From Roseofilum acuticapitatum BLCC-M154 (GTDB lineage Bacteria; Cyanobacteriota; Cyanobacteriia; Cyanobacteriales; Desertifilaceae): 60,260 bases of DNA. Both the position numbers and the translations under genes were made by a program. How positions within the stretch are numbered: position 1 is the stretch's first letter; each line of letters begins with the position of its first letter. The stretch covers positions 1 to 60,260 of the forward strand of contig NZ_JAQOSP010000150.1 of the NCBI RefSeq assembly GCF_030068475.1, in the 5' to 3' direction. A model generated the notes under the pieces. That model made no database searches. It was not told the origin of the DNA and saw only the letters and a program-made list of their open reading frames with translations. Positions 25,517 through 34,647 of the stretch are shown piece after piece.

Positions 25517-27022
25517 ATGAGTGAAAAGCCAGTCAGCGAGATTGACAATTCATCGAAACCAACGGAAGCACAAGAAACTCCAATGACTGAAGAGATAACT
25601 CCTGAAAAGAACGAGGAGAAAAAACCGGGATTACTATTGGGTGTAGGCATTGGCCTAGCAGTTGGCGCATTGGCAACCTATGCCTTCAATACCCTAAATC
25701 GTTCTGAACCCACTCCCGTGCAACCGGTGGCGGCTTCTCAATCGGCCGAACCAGTGCAAACGGTTACCCTGGCAACGGTAGACCTGGCGAGAATTCCCCG
25801 CACATTTACGGCGACGGGGACGGTAGATGCTTATGACTTGTTACCGGTTCTTCCCCAGGTGATGGACTTGCAAATTCGCCAAGTCTTGGTGGATGAGGGG
25901 GATTGGGTGGAAAAAGGACAATTAATGGTGGTTTTAGATGATTCAGTTCTGCAAACCCAAATTAGTCAAGCCCTGGCAGATGTAGAAGCGAGTCGGGCGG
26001 TGGTGCAAGAGCGTCAAGCGGCGGTGGAGCAGGCGAAATCGGCTCTGCAAGGGGCTTTGGCGGCGAAAACGGAGGCGGAAGCGGGCAAGCAACAGGCGAT
26101 CGCCTCTTTAGCCCAAGCGCAAGCGGAACTCGAACAAGCGGAACGGGACTTGGAGCGCTCGGAAACTTTAGCCACAGAAGGCGCTATTAGTACCCAAGAA
26201 GTAGATTTAAGCCGCACGAAAACTAAAAATGCTAGGGAAGCGGTGCAAGTGGCTAAAGCCAATGTGAATAGCGCAAACGCCAGAATTAGCAGTGCGACAG
26301 CCAATGTGAACAGCGCCCAAGCTACCATCAGCAGCATGACGGCGAATGTGAATACCGCTTTAGCCCAACTGCAAAGCCAACAAGCTAGGGTGGAACAACA
26401 GAAAACCTATCTGGCTCAAACCCAAGTAACTGCGCCATCGAGTGGTAGGGTCAGCGAACGAACAGCACGGGTGGGAGATTTGGCCAGTCCGCAAACGCCC
26501 CTATTTCGGATTATTAATCAGGGCGCTCTGGAATTGGAACTGAAAATCCCCGAAACTCAACTGAGTCAGGTGACTATTGGGGCCCCGGTGACCTTAACCT
26601 CGGATGCTGATAGTCGGATTAATATTGAGGGCACAATTCGAGAAATTTCGCCCCTGGTGGATGCCAATACTCGCCAAGCGACGGTGAAGGTTGATTTGCC
26701 TTCGTCTACTGTGTTGCGACCGGGGATGTTTTTACAAGGGAGTATTACGGCGCAAATGGTGCAAGGGTTGGTGATTCCGGCTGAAGCAATACAACCCCAA
26801 GCTGATGGCAACGCTATTGTGTATCAAGTGGATGAAAATAATCAGGCGATCGCCCGCACAGTCGAAGTCGGCTCTACCCTGGGGGGAGACTCCACCCAAG
26901 TAGAAATTAAACAAGGCCTGAATTTAGGCGATCGCATCGTCGTTCTCGGTGCAGGATTTATCAACGAAGGCGATATCGTCCGCGTCGTAGACAGCACCGC
27001 CCTTAATCCCACCGTCAACTAG
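25517..27022 (+). CDS. RND efflux periplasmic adaptor (membrane fusion protein)
   Basis: A 501-aa HlyD/AcrA-type adaptor that links an inner-membrane RND pump to an outer-membrane channel. A charged N-terminus precedes one membrane helix ('LLGVGIGLAVGALATYAF'). A lipoyl-like half domain follows ('VLVDEGDWVEKGQLMVVLDD'), then a long alpha-hairpin at about 150-300, the second lipoyl half ('VTAPSSGRVSERTARVGDLA') and beta-barrel ('LRPGMFLQGSI'). The hairpin contains three 14-residue repeats. GGAGG precedes the ATG by 5 bp. It is followed by the RND permease gene 82 bp downstream. Confidence 0.92.
   Translation: MSEKPVSEIDNSSKPTEAQETPMTEEITPEKNEEKKPGLLLGVGIGLAVGALATYAFNTLNRSEPTPVQPVAASQSAEPVQTVTLATVDLARIPRTFTATGTVDAYDLLPVLPQVMDLQIRQVLVDEGDWVEKGQLMVVLDDSVLQTQISQALADVEASRAVVQERQAAVEQAKSALQGALAAKTEAEAGKQQAIASLAQAQAELEQAERDLERSETLATEGAISTQEVDLSRTKTKNAREAVQVAKANVNSANARISSATANVNSAQATISSMTANVNTALAQLQSQQARVEQQKTYLAQTQVTAPSSGRVSERTARVGDLASPQTPLFRIINQGALELELKIPETQLSQVTIGAPVTLTSDADSRINIEGTIREISPLVDANTRQATVKVDLPSSTVLRPGMFLQGSITAQMVQGLVIPAEAIQPQADGNAIVYQVDENNQAIARTVEVGSTLGGDSTQVEIKQGLNLGDRIVVLGAGFINEGDIVRVVDSTALNPTVN
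26258..26383 (+). repeat. Three 42-bp in-frame repeats in the adaptor hairpin
   Basis: Units start at 26258, 26300 and 26342 and encode ANVNSANARISSAT, ANVNSAQATISSMT and ANVNTALAQLQSQQ. Fourteen residues equal two heptads, so each duplication lengthens the coiled-coil hairpin without changing its register. Confidence 0.75.
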
Positions 27023-27061
27023 CCCTTTATAGACTGTCTAAGGAAAGGGAAAAACCTGGTT

Positions 27062-27096
27062 TTCCCTATTCCCTATTCCCTATTCCCTATTCCCTC
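27062..27096. repeat. Heptameric short tandem repeat (TATTCCC)n
   Basis: Four to five perfect copies of TATTCCC lie in the gap between the adaptor and RND pump genes. This is the heptamer class of short tandem repeat common in filamentous cyanobacteria. It ends about 8 bp before the downstream start codon and so replaces the normal ribosome-binding region. Confidence 0.8.
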
Positions 27097-27104
27097 CAAC
27101 GGAA

Positions 27105-30100
27105 ATGTCTTTCAAAATCTCCTCCTGGTCAATTCACAAACCCGTCCCCACCCTGGTTCTATTCCTGATTTTAGGAATCGTCGGTTTCTTTTCCTTTACC
27201 CAATTGGGCATTGATGAAAATCCCAATATAGATGTGCCCTTTGTTTCCGTTACCATTGTGCAACCGGGAGCCGGGCCCACGGAACTAGAAACCGAAGTGA
27301 CCAAAAAAGTCGAAGATGCCGTTGCCTCCCTAGAAGGAGTCGATGATATTCGCTCGACGGTAACCGATGGTCAGTCCAGCACCAGTATTGCCTTTGAACT
27401 GAATGTAAACAGCGACACAGCTACTAACGACGTTCGCAATGCGATCGCCCAAATTCGGCAAACCCTGCCCCAAGACATCGAAGACCCCATCGTTCAAAAA
27501 GTGGACTTTATCGGTCAAGCGGTGATCAGCTATGCGGTGACTTCTCCCAAGCGCTCCGTGGAAGAACTGAGTGACCTGGTAGACCGGGACATTACCCGCG
27601 CCCTGCTCTCCATTCAGGGTGTAGCTAGAGTAGACCGCATTGGAGGGGTGGATGAAGAAATCCGTATCGACCTGAATCCGGCACGGTTGCAAGCCTTGGG
27701 AATTACGGCTAGTGAAGTCAACCAACAAATCCGCGCCTTTAACATTAACCTCCCTGGGGGGCGATCGCAAACCGGCGGCACAGAAAAAAGCATCCGTACC
27801 CTAGGCAGCGCCCAAACCCTAGACACCCTGAAAAGCTATCGCATCGTTCTCCCCAGTGGCGAAGCTGTCCCCCTCACCAGTCTAGGAGAAGTTCACAATG
27901 GATTTGCCGAACCCCGCCAGCTCTCCCGGTTAACCATTAAAGGAAATCCAGAGGTACAACAAGCTCCGGTTGTGGGCTTCTCCGTCTGGCGCAGTAGCGG
28001 GTCTACTCTAGTCAGTGTAGAAGAAGGAGTTCAGGCAAAAGTCGCTCAACTGCGGGAAACCCTACCCGCAGACATCCAACTCGAACTGATTTTCACTAAC
28101 GCTGACTATACTCGCCTCTCCTATCAAGCCTCCATTGATGCTCTTGTCTTAGGGTCACTGCTAACGGTGGTTACCGTCGGCATCTTTCTAAAAGATTGGC
28201 GAGCGACTCTAATTACAGCCGTAGCCTTACCCCTCTCCATTATTCCCACGTTCATCGTCATGAGAGCCTTGGACTATACCCTCAATGACATGACCCTGCT
28301 CGGTCTAGCCCTCTCCATGGGGAACTTGGTAGATGATGCCATCTGTATGATTGAAAATATTACCCAGCATATTCAGATGGGTAAACGTCCTTTTCAAGCA
28401 GCCCTCGATGCAGCCAATGAAATTGGGTTAGCCGTCTTAGCTACCACAGCTACTATTGTGGCGGTGTTTCTCCCCGTTGCTTTTATGGGCGGCATTCCCG
28501 GTAAATTCTTCCAACCCTTTGCCCTCACGGTAGCCGTCTCTACCATGTTCTCGACCTTGGTGGCTACAACCATGACCCCCATGTTGGCTGCCTACTTGTT
28601 GAAAGGAAAGAAAGTAAGGGGCGATGTAGGGGCGAACGGCCGTTCGCCCAGCCAAGATGGGCCATCCTTGGATAACTCCGATCCCAATCACCATTCCTTA
28701 GATGACCATTTGGCCCATCGGGGCTTTCGTTGGGGTCAACACACCTTTCATCCCTATCGCCGAATTCTCAGTTGGGCCCTGTCCCATCGCATCATTACCC
28801 TAATCGTTGCTGTAGCTTTGTTTATGGGATCGTTGCAATTGGTTCCCCTGATTCCGACAGGATTATTTGCGGGGTATGACCGGGGATTAAGTCGGGTAAC
28901 GGTGGAGTTGCCTCCAGGCTCTCCCCTGGCGTTGACTGACCAGGTAATGCAGAAAACGACCGCAATTTTGCAAGAGCATCCCGCCTTTAAGAGTGCTTTG
29001 GCTAGTGCGGGTGAGGGAGATTCGGGGATTAATGAAGGGTTAATTACGGTTAATCTGTTGCCCCAAGAAGAGCGGGAGGTGTCCCAAAAAGAATTTGAAC
29101 AGGAGATGCGCGAGAAGTTTGTGCAAATTCCGGGAGCTAGGGTGAGTTTCCAGTCCCAAGGTGCGGCGGGGAATACTAAGGATGTATCGGTGGTTCTCAA
29201 TAGTGAAAATCCAGCATCTCTGAAGAGGACGGCCGATCAGTTGGAGAGTTTTATGCGGGGTCTTCCAGGCTTAGTAGAGGTATCCTCTAGTGCCAGTTTG
29301 GTGAAACCGGAGTTGTTGATTACTCCAGACCCGAAACGGGCGACAGATTTGGGGGTCTCGGTGGAGGCGATCGCCCGCACAGCCTCTTTAGCGACGATTG
29401 GCGATAATGATGCTAACCTGGCGAAGTTTAATCTGCCCGATCGCCAAATTCCCATCCGTGTCCAAATTGCTACCGAATCTCGTAATGATATGGAAACCCT
29501 GCGGAATTTGCGCGTTCCCAGCCAAAATGGGGGAGTCGTTCCCCTGATGGCCGTGGCGGATATCCACATCGGTAGCGGCCCCTCCCAAATTGACCGCTTT
29601 GACCGCCTGCGTCAAGTGTCCATAGAAGGGAATTTACAAGGGCTATCCCTGGGACAAGCCATGGAGCCGATTAATGAGTGGTTAGAGGCCAATCTGCCTC
29701 CAGATGTGCAACAGCAACCCTCTGGAGATGCGGAGATTATGCGCGATATTTTCTCCCGCTTTGCCAGCTCTCTGGGGCTGGCTGTTCTGGGAATCTACGC
29801 GATTTTGGTTCTGTTGTATAACAATTTTATCTATCCGACCGCGATTATGGCGGCTCTGCCCCTATCTGTCGGTGGCGCTCTTGTGGCGCTGATGATTACC
29901 CAAAAGGAGTTGGGATTATTTGCTCTGATTGGGATTGTCCTGCTGATGGGATTGGTGACTAAAAATGCGATTTTGTTGGTGGATTGTTCCTTGGCGAACA
30001 TGCGCGAGGAAGGCATGAGCCTGAAACCGGCGGTTATTTCTGCCGGAGTCTCCCGTCTGCGACCGATTTTTATGACTACGTTCTCGACGATTGCGGGGAT

Positions 30101-30332
30101 GACCCCGATTGCTTTAGAGTTAGGGGCAGGCTCTCAGGTGCGATCGCCCCTAGCTATTTCTGTAATTGGCGGGATGACGACGGCAACGTTATTAACGCTG
30201 GTGGTTGTCCCTACTTTGTTTACCTATATCCATGGTTTCGGTCGTTTTCTGTTGCGTTTAATCCAAGGCCAACCCCTGAAACGGCCTCGCCTAGCCCTCT
30301 CTTCTGAAGGAAAAAAGAGCCAGTTTAATTAG
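27105..30332 (+). CDS. RND-family efflux permease (AcrB/MdtB-like)
   Basis: A 1075-aa proton-driven inner-membrane pump. The N-terminal helix 'KPVPTLVLFLILGIVGF', the porter 'VSVTIVQPGAGPTELETEV', the TM4 region 'LALSMGNLVDDAICMIENI' with the paired Asp residues for proton relay, and the C-terminal 'IGIVLLMGLVTKNAILLVD' are all present. Length is usual. The cytoplasmic linker after TM6 (about residues 500-550) is longer and hydrophilic, and contains a 20-bp palindromic DNA repeat read in frame. The gene forms a pair with the adaptor upstream. No outer-membrane channel gene is in the window. The substrate is unknown. Confidence 0.93.
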   Translation: MSFKISSWSIHKPVPTLVLFLILGIVGFFSFTQLGIDENPNIDVPFVSVTIVQPGAGPTELETEVTKKVEDAVASLEGVDDIRSTVTDGQSSTSIAFELNVNSDTATNDVRNAIAQIRQTLPQDIEDPIVQKVDFIGQAVISYAVTSPKRSVEELSDLVDRDITRALLSIQGVARVDRIGGVDEEIRIDLNPARLQALGITASEVNQQIRAFNINLPGGRSQTGGTEKSIRTLGSAQTLDTLKSYRIVLPSGEAVPLTSLGEVHNGFAEPRQLSRLTIKGNPEVQQAPVVGFSVWRSSGSTLVSVEEGVQAKVAQLRETLPADIQLELIFTNADYTRLSYQASIDALVLGSLLTVVTVGIFLKDWRATLITAVALPLSIIPTFIVMRALDYTLNDMTLLGLALSMGNLVDDAICMIENITQHIQMGKRPFQAALDAANEIGLAVLATTATIVAVFLPVAFMGGIPGKFFQPFALTVAVSTMFSTLVATTMTPMLAAYLLKGKKVRGDVGANGRSPSQDGPSLDNSDPNHHSLDDHLAHRGFRWGQHTFHPYRRILSWALSHRIITLIVAVALFMGSLQLVPLIPTGLFAGYDRGLSRVTVELPPGSPLALTDQVMQKTTAILQEHPAFKSALASAGEGDSGINEGLITVNLLPQEEREVSQKEFEQEMREKFVQIPGARVSFQSQGAAGNTKDVSVVLNSENPASLKRTADQLESFMRGLPGLVEVSSSASLVKPELLITPDPKRATDLGVSVEAIARTASLATIGDNDANLAKFNLPDRQIPIRVQIATESRNDMETLRNLRVPSQNGGVVPLMAVADIHIGSGPSQIDRFDRLRQVSIEGNLQGLSLGQAMEPINEWLEANLPPDVQQQPSGDAEIMRDIFSRFASSLGLAVLGIYAILVLLYNNFIYPTAIMAALPLSVGGALVALMITQKELGLFALIGIVLLMGLVTKNAILLVDCSLANMREEGMSLKPAVISAGVSRLRPIFMTTFSTIAGMTPIALELGAGSQVRSPLAISVIGGMTTATLLTLVVVPTLFTYIHGFGRFLLRLIQGQPLKRPRLALSSEGKKSQFN
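28630..28649. repeat. Perfect 20-bp palindrome inside the RND gene
   Basis: GGGCGAACGGCCGTTCGCCC is a perfect palindrome preceded by GTAG. It is translated in frame as part of the hydrophilic central loop ('GANGRSPSQ'). It looks like an interspersed palindrome that inserted where the protein tolerates extra residues. Confidence 0.75.
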
Positions 30333-30522
30333 GGTTAATGGGTTGAACTAGCGGGCAAGATGCCCGCACTCCCTCAATCTGAGTGATATTACTGGAGTGG
30401 GAGCATCTTGCTCCCTGGATTTTTAATTAGGGTTAATGGGTTGAACTAGCGGGCAAGATGCCCGCACTCCCTCAATCTGAGTGGTATTACTGGAGTGGGA
30501 GCATCTTGCTCCCTGGATTTTT
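30327..30522. repeat. 98-bp tandem duplication containing MITE hairpins
   Basis: Two direct copies begin at 30327 and 30425 and differ at one or two bases. Each has both hairpins of the dispersed element, GCGGGCAAGATGCCCGC and GGGAGCATCTTGCTCCC, joined by ACTCC...GGAGT. The first copy begins in the last codons of the RND gene (AATTAG). The terminal ATCAAGTCCG repeats are absent. The hairpins could also end transcription of the RND gene, though no T-run follows. Confidence 0.8.
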
Positions 30523-30559
30523 ATAGATCGCTAGAATACCTCACTCGCTAGATTGAGTC

Positions 30560-30610
30560 TCCCCATTCCCCCATTCCCCCATTCCCCCATTCCCCCATTC
30601 CCCCATTCCC
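30560..30610. repeat. Short tandem repeat (ATTCCCCC)n
   Basis: Six copies of an 8-bp unit, ATTCCCCC, run up to the 3' end of the convergent gene at 30614. A degenerate relative lies at 48762-48824. Confidence 0.8.
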
Positions 30611-30613
30611 ACA

Positions 30614-33193
30614 CTACAGTGCTTTGCGCTGTATCAATCGCTCTACCCTTCCCGTACTGCCATCCATTTTGACCCAATCTCCATCTTTTAAGAAACGGGT
30701 GACTCCGGGAAGGGAAACAATGGCGGGAATACCCATTTCTCTGGCAACAATGGCAGAATGGGAGAGCAGACTTCCACGCTCGACTAATACGCCAGATGCA
30801 GCCGGAAAGAGCATGATCCAGCCGGGATCGGTGCGTTCGGCGACGAGAATGCTACCGGGTTCTAGAATGGCGTTTTCTGGGTTGGTAATGACTCTGACTT
30901 GGGCTTCGACGATGCCGGGACAACAGCCTAACCCTTGTAAGGTGTCCGGGTTATCTGAGTCTACTATAGAAGCCTGGTTTTCCTGGAAACGGTTGCCTTG
31001 ATAGACGATGCCACGGGTTTCAAAGCGATCGCCAATCTCCCCATTTTGCTCATATTCGGCAAATTTAGCTTTTCTTAATTGTACCAAACCTTTCAAGTTT
31101 GTGCAAGTATTCGTTCCTTCCACAAAGCCTAAAATTTCGGTCACTTCCAGATAAAAGATATCGCGATAATCATCGAGCAGATCGAGCGCTACGAACCGCT
31201 TACCGAGTTCCACAAAAATGCGGCGCACATGGCCAAATAAGCGGGTTCGTTCAAAGCGGAGATTTTCGCGATCGCGCACCCGTTCCCTGGCATTATACAG
31301 CACCCAATCAAACAGCCAGCGTTTTAAGCCAAAATTCCCCAATTTTTCCCTAACTTTCGCCTCTGCTGCTTGGCGCAAGTCCCCCGAAACCGATGCAGAA
31401 TCTAGGTTTTGACCGGATTTTGCTAGTTGACCTACCGATCGCAGCAGCAATAGAGGATTATCGAATAGGGTGGGACTTTCGAGCTTCAGCTCTCCCAAAC
31501 AGCGATCGCCAAATTTGTCTAAATACGCTTCATACTTTTGCCTCACCTCTGGGCGCTTTTCCAACTCAGACAAAATCAGCCCTAATTCCCCCTCACAAAA
31601 AACTTGAGTGAGTGCCTCATCTTGCGCTACCAATCGAGCTAATTCTTTCACCCGCATCGCCGGTTCTGCGCTAATCATTCCCCCTTCACCGCTAATCAAA
31701 TCATTTTGTAAACTCCCAGAGGTTTCCTTACCCCAAGATTGGCACAACTTTTTCAAAATTCCATAGAAAATCATGGCAAAAAAGTCATTAATTAAGGGTG
31801 CATCCCAACTGCGTAATAACTGACGCTCTAAATCCCGGTAATGGGCTACTAATTCATCGGCGCGTAACTCCTGTAACTCTAATCCCTTAAACTTCTGACC
31901 CAAAACTTGCATTAATCGCCCATAAAACTCCTTAATCTTAGAAGGTAATAGGATAAAGTTTAGTCCTAAACCTACAACTGTCCGCAACAACCGCAAGCTA
32001 TCCAGAATTTTCACCGAGAGAGTCGGTTTTTGACTCGGTTGAATGCCAATAGACTCTAAAATTTCATCAGAAATGGGTTCTTTCACTCCCATCATCTGTT
32101 CCATAAATCGACGATTGACTTGGAAGCCAGGCAACAGAGACAAAACCTTGTACCAACTGAGGAGATTATAGTAAACGCGCCCTTGAATCAAGCCAATCAT
32201 ACGATTAAAGGTTGAGTCATTATTTTCTACTACTGTTTTATCTACTGCCATTAACAGGCAAAATTGCCGGTAAACTTCCTCATAAGCACGACGAGCAAAG
32301 GAAAAGGTTAAAGGGGTGGTAACTCCGCTATAGCTTTCGGAGATGTTGCTATTATCCCAAAGATTCAATTGAGCATCGGGATCGGGGAGTTTGGCTAATC
32401 CGGTAATTGGTCTGGCTTGCAGTAAATAAACTTGGTTGTTTTCTATTGCCCATTCGATGTCTTGGGGGCGACCAAAATACGCTCCTACTTGACGAACTAG
32501 ATGGGTAATTTGCTTTAAGGTTTCTGGGTTTAATAAGGGGTTATCTTCCGGTGCAGAAATTATCGTTCCTTGGCGATGAATTCGGTAAGTTTGTCCATCC
32601 ACTTCCCCGGAAACCAAGGCATCCCCAACTCCTGATACGGCGCTAATCACGGTAACTCCCCGTTGACCGGTGACGGGATCGGCTGAAAAGGCGACTCCGG
32701 CAATTTCGGCATTGACCATGCGCTGAATCAGGACGGCTGGGGGTTTGGGGTTGCCGAGATGATGCTGCTGACGGTAGGCTAGGAGGCGATCGCCGAATCC
32801 AGAGCGCCAAACCTCTACTACGCGATCGTCTACCTCCTCCAGAGGCACAAATAGGAAGCTCTGCAATTGTCCCGCAAAGGAATAGTCGGCTCCATCTTCA
32901 TCTACGGCCGAAGAGCGCACCGCAACCAGTTCCCCATTTGGAGAGAGATGTTTGAGGGCTTGTGCTAATTCTGCTTTTACTTTATGATTTAGGTGCAATG
33001 CTGCAATAACTTGGGGAATAGTGTCTGTTGTTAAACTCTCTCCCTCAGTTAAGCTATGGTAAAACGCACTGGGTGACACCACAAACCACTCAGGAATGGG
33101 TAAGTTGAGAGCTTGGAGTTGAGCGAGAGCCGCACCTTTACCTCCTAGTTGTTGAGGATTTTTGCTGTTTTGAGCCGTGAGAATGTAAGTCAT
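30614..33193 (-). CDS. PEP/pyruvate-binding phosphotransferase-like enzyme
   Basis: An 859-aa protein with the PEP-synthase layout. The N-terminal ATP-grasp domain (about 1-265) has 'LGGKGAALAQLQALNLPIP', 'VAVRSSAVDEDGADYSFAGQ' and 'DIEWAIENNQVYLLQARPI'. A helical middle of about 480 residues follows. The C-terminal swivelling domain has the phosphohistidine motif 'RGSLLSHSAIVAREMGIPAI'. True PEP synthase has a TIM-barrel at the end, which is missing here. This makes it closer to rifampin phosphotransferase-type enzymes, where ATP phosphorylates His and the phosphate moves to an acceptor. The acceptor is unknown; the helical middle would be the acceptor-recognition part. Confidence 0.85.
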   Translation of the reverse strand: MTYILTAQNSKNPQQLGGKGAALAQLQALNLPIPEWFVVSPSAFYHSLTEGESLTTDTIPQVIAALHLNHKVKAELAQALKHLSPNGELVAVRSSAVDEDGADYSFAGQLQSFLFVPLEEVDDRVVEVWRSGFGDRLLAYRQQHHLGNPKPPAVLIQRMVNAEIAGVAFSADPVTGQRGVTVISAVSGVGDALVSGEVDGQTYRIHRQGTIISAPEDNPLLNPETLKQITHLVRQVGAYFGRPQDIEWAIENNQVYLLQARPITGLAKLPDPDAQLNLWDNSNISESYSGVTTPLTFSFARRAYEEVYRQFCLLMAVDKTVVENNDSTFNRMIGLIQGRVYYNLLSWYKVLSLLPGFQVNRRFMEQMMGVKEPISDEILESIGIQPSQKPTLSVKILDSLRLLRTVVGLGLNFILLPSKIKEFYGRLMQVLGQKFKGLELQELRADELVAHYRDLERQLLRSWDAPLINDFFAMIFYGILKKLCQSWGKETSGSLQNDLISGEGGMISAEPAMRVKELARLVAQDEALTQVFCEGELGLILSELEKRPEVRQKYEAYLDKFGDRCLGELKLESPTLFDNPLLLLRSVGQLAKSGQNLDSASVSGDLRQAAEAKVREKLGNFGLKRWLFDWVLYNARERVRDRENLRFERTRLFGHVRRIFVELGKRFVALDLLDDYRDIFYLEVTEILGFVEGTNTCTNLKGLVQLRKAKFAEYEQNGEIGDRFETRGIVYQGNRFQENQASIVDSDNPDTLQGLGCCPGIVEAQVRVITNPENAILEPGSILVAERTDPGWIMLFPAASGVLVERGSLLSHSAIVAREMGIPAIVSLPGVTRFLKDGDWVKMDGSTGRVERLIQRKAL

Positions 33194-33266
33194 AGGATTT
33201 GAGAAAATAGGGAATCGGAAAATAGGGATTAATGACAGATAGAGAGTTTATAAGGAGGGAACAATA

Positions 33267-33633
33267 ATGGACGATCGCCAACTCAAACTCGTAGAAAAAA
33301 CAGTCACTTATGGACTAGAGATCGAGGGTAAATTGATCTTAGTGGAAAATGTGCCTGCTCGTGTGGATGAAGAAACTGGAGAACAATTCTTTTCTCCATC
33401 CACGGTGGAACGCTTACAGAAAATTATATCAAGTCCGCTTAAGTACCCTAATTAAAAATCCAGGGAGCAAGATGCTCCCACTCCAGTCATATCAAAGAAT
33501 TCGAGGAGTGCGGGCATCTTGCCCGCTTCTTAACCAATTTTCATGTCCGCTTGCGGAAACCGGACTTGATATTATCCGAGAACAGCAGCAACCCAATCGC
33601 ATGATTCAAACTCCTATATATAGCTGGAAATAA
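33267..33633 (+). pseudogene. MqsA/YgiT-like antitoxin split by a MITE
   Basis: The first 54 codons encode 'VTYGLEIEGKLILVENVPAR', 'VDEETGEQFFSPSTVERLQK', typical of the YgiT/MqsA-type antitoxin N-terminal module in its cyanobacterial, cysteine-less form. The reading frame then enters a repeat and stops at 33455. Beyond the repeat, 33576-33633 encodes 'REQQQPNRMIQTPIYSWK' and a stop, the expected C-terminus. Removing 33428-33575 restores one 72-codon frame (...LQKII|REQQQ...). No partner toxin gene is adjacent. ATG at 33267 follows GGAGGG. Confidence 0.85.
33428..33570. mobile_element. Complete 143-bp MITE-like element with TIRs and 5-bp TSD
   Basis: The ends are ATCAAGTCCG (33428-33437) and CGGACTTGAT (33561-33570), perfect 10-bp inverted repeats. 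ATTAT is present on both sides (33423-33427 and 33571-33575) as a target duplication. Inside are two hairpins, GGGAGCAAGATGCTCCC and GCGGGCATCTTGCCCGC, and the palindrome TCCGCTTGCGGA. There is no open reading frame, so movement would need a transposase in trans. The empty site can be rebuilt from the host gene's frame. Confidence 0.88.
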
Positions 33634-33650
33634 ATTGCACTGGTGATGGG

Positions 33651-34553
33651 TTAAAGGGAACTCAACAGGGGAATAATGCCTAAACCGAGATAAACTAAGA
33701 GTGTCCAAATGGCGGAGAGAAGTTCAAAGCGCTTACCGGATTTGGGGACTGGAGAGCGTAAAAATTGAGCGGAGAGTGTTCCGGAAATGCCCAGCATTGC
33801 CCAAGTTGCTAGAGCTAGGGGTAAGCCAAAGCCAATTAAGTTCGCGGCGATCGCACTAATCACCGCCATAATGGTACAAACGGCTAACCAGACGAAAACG
33901 GCTGGTTTGCGTCCCCACAAGTAACTGTAGGTTTCTACACCGACTTCCTCATCTTGGGGCGATCGAATTTTGCGCCCAATTTCAATGATGACACCGTTGA
34001 AAAAACTGACGGCTAAAAACCAGCCTAAACCCCTCGGTATCACCCCGGTGGTGACTTGCCAATCACAAGCGGTTGCCAAGCCATAAATGAGGGGCATAAT
34101 CATCATATGGCTGATTAAATAAATGACGGGATGATCCTTAAGCCAATGGCGGATAAAAAATTCTTGACTCATTAAGCCTAAATAGAGCCACACTGCGATC
34201 AGAGATAGTCCTAGGGTGAACCCCCCCAAATAGAGCGCCAAAAGCCCTTGAATAATCGCTGTGAAAGCGCCCAAACTGCCCAATTCCCGCAAACTAACCA
34301 AACCCCTAGGAACAGGGCGATAGGAGCGAAATTGGCAGTCCTCTTCATAGTCCTTGAATTCATCAGCAATTCTTAATTGCAAGAAGAACAAAAAGGCGAT
34401 CGCAAATGCCACGATACTAGAACCCCAACTGGGAAAGCTTCCTCGCAGCAGTGCCGAATAGCTGACTGCGGAAAAACTAAACACCCCAATGAGTACCCCA
34501 TTGGCTACAATGGGGAATCTTTCTTTTTGATATGTCCACCATCGATTAAGCAT
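33651..34553 (-). CDS. UbiA-family prenyltransferase
   Basis: A 300-aa integral membrane protein with about eight or nine helices, started at 34553 ('MLNRWWTYQKERFP'). An upstream ATG at 34610 adds a polar 19-residue tail that lacks support. The two Asp-rich regions that bind prenyl diphosphate and magnesium are 'RIADEFKDYEEDCQFRSYRP' (a DxxxD-type variant of NDxxDxxxD) and 'RKIRSPQDEEVGVETYS'. The 'RPVPRGLVS' segment is typical of the family. The acceptor, such as a quinone precursor or chlorophyllide, cannot be told; the gene is beside chlD, but known ChlG differs in sequence. Confidence 0.82.
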   Translation of the reverse strand: MLNRWWTYQKERFPIVANGVLIGVFSFSAVSYSALLRGSFPSWGSSIVAFAIAFLFFLQLRIADEFKDYEEDCQFRSYRPVPRGLVSLRELGSLGAFTAIIQGLLALYLGGFTLGLSLIAVWLYLGLMSQEFFIRHWLKDHPVIYLISHMMIMPLIYGLATACDWQVTTGVIPRGLGWFLAVSFFNGVIIEIGRKIRSPQDEEVGVETYSYLWGRKPAVFVWLAVCTIMAVISAIAANLIGFGLPLALATWAMLGISGTLSAQFLRSPVPKSGKRFELLSAIWTLLVYLGLGIIPLLSSL

Positions 34554-34617
34554 AAGGTTCAATTCAAGATTAAATAGCTCATTCCCCAGGCTATCTTTTC
34601 TGGGGAACAAGCAATCA

Positions 34618-34647
34618 TTTTTAATTTTTAATTTTTAATTTTTAATT
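34618..34647. repeat. Heptameric short tandem repeat (TTTTTAA)n
   Basis: Four copies of a 7-bp unit, reading AATTAAA on the minus strand, begin inside the chlD stop codon (Asn-TAA). The same unit follows the TVP38 gene stop at 48694. Confidence 0.8.
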
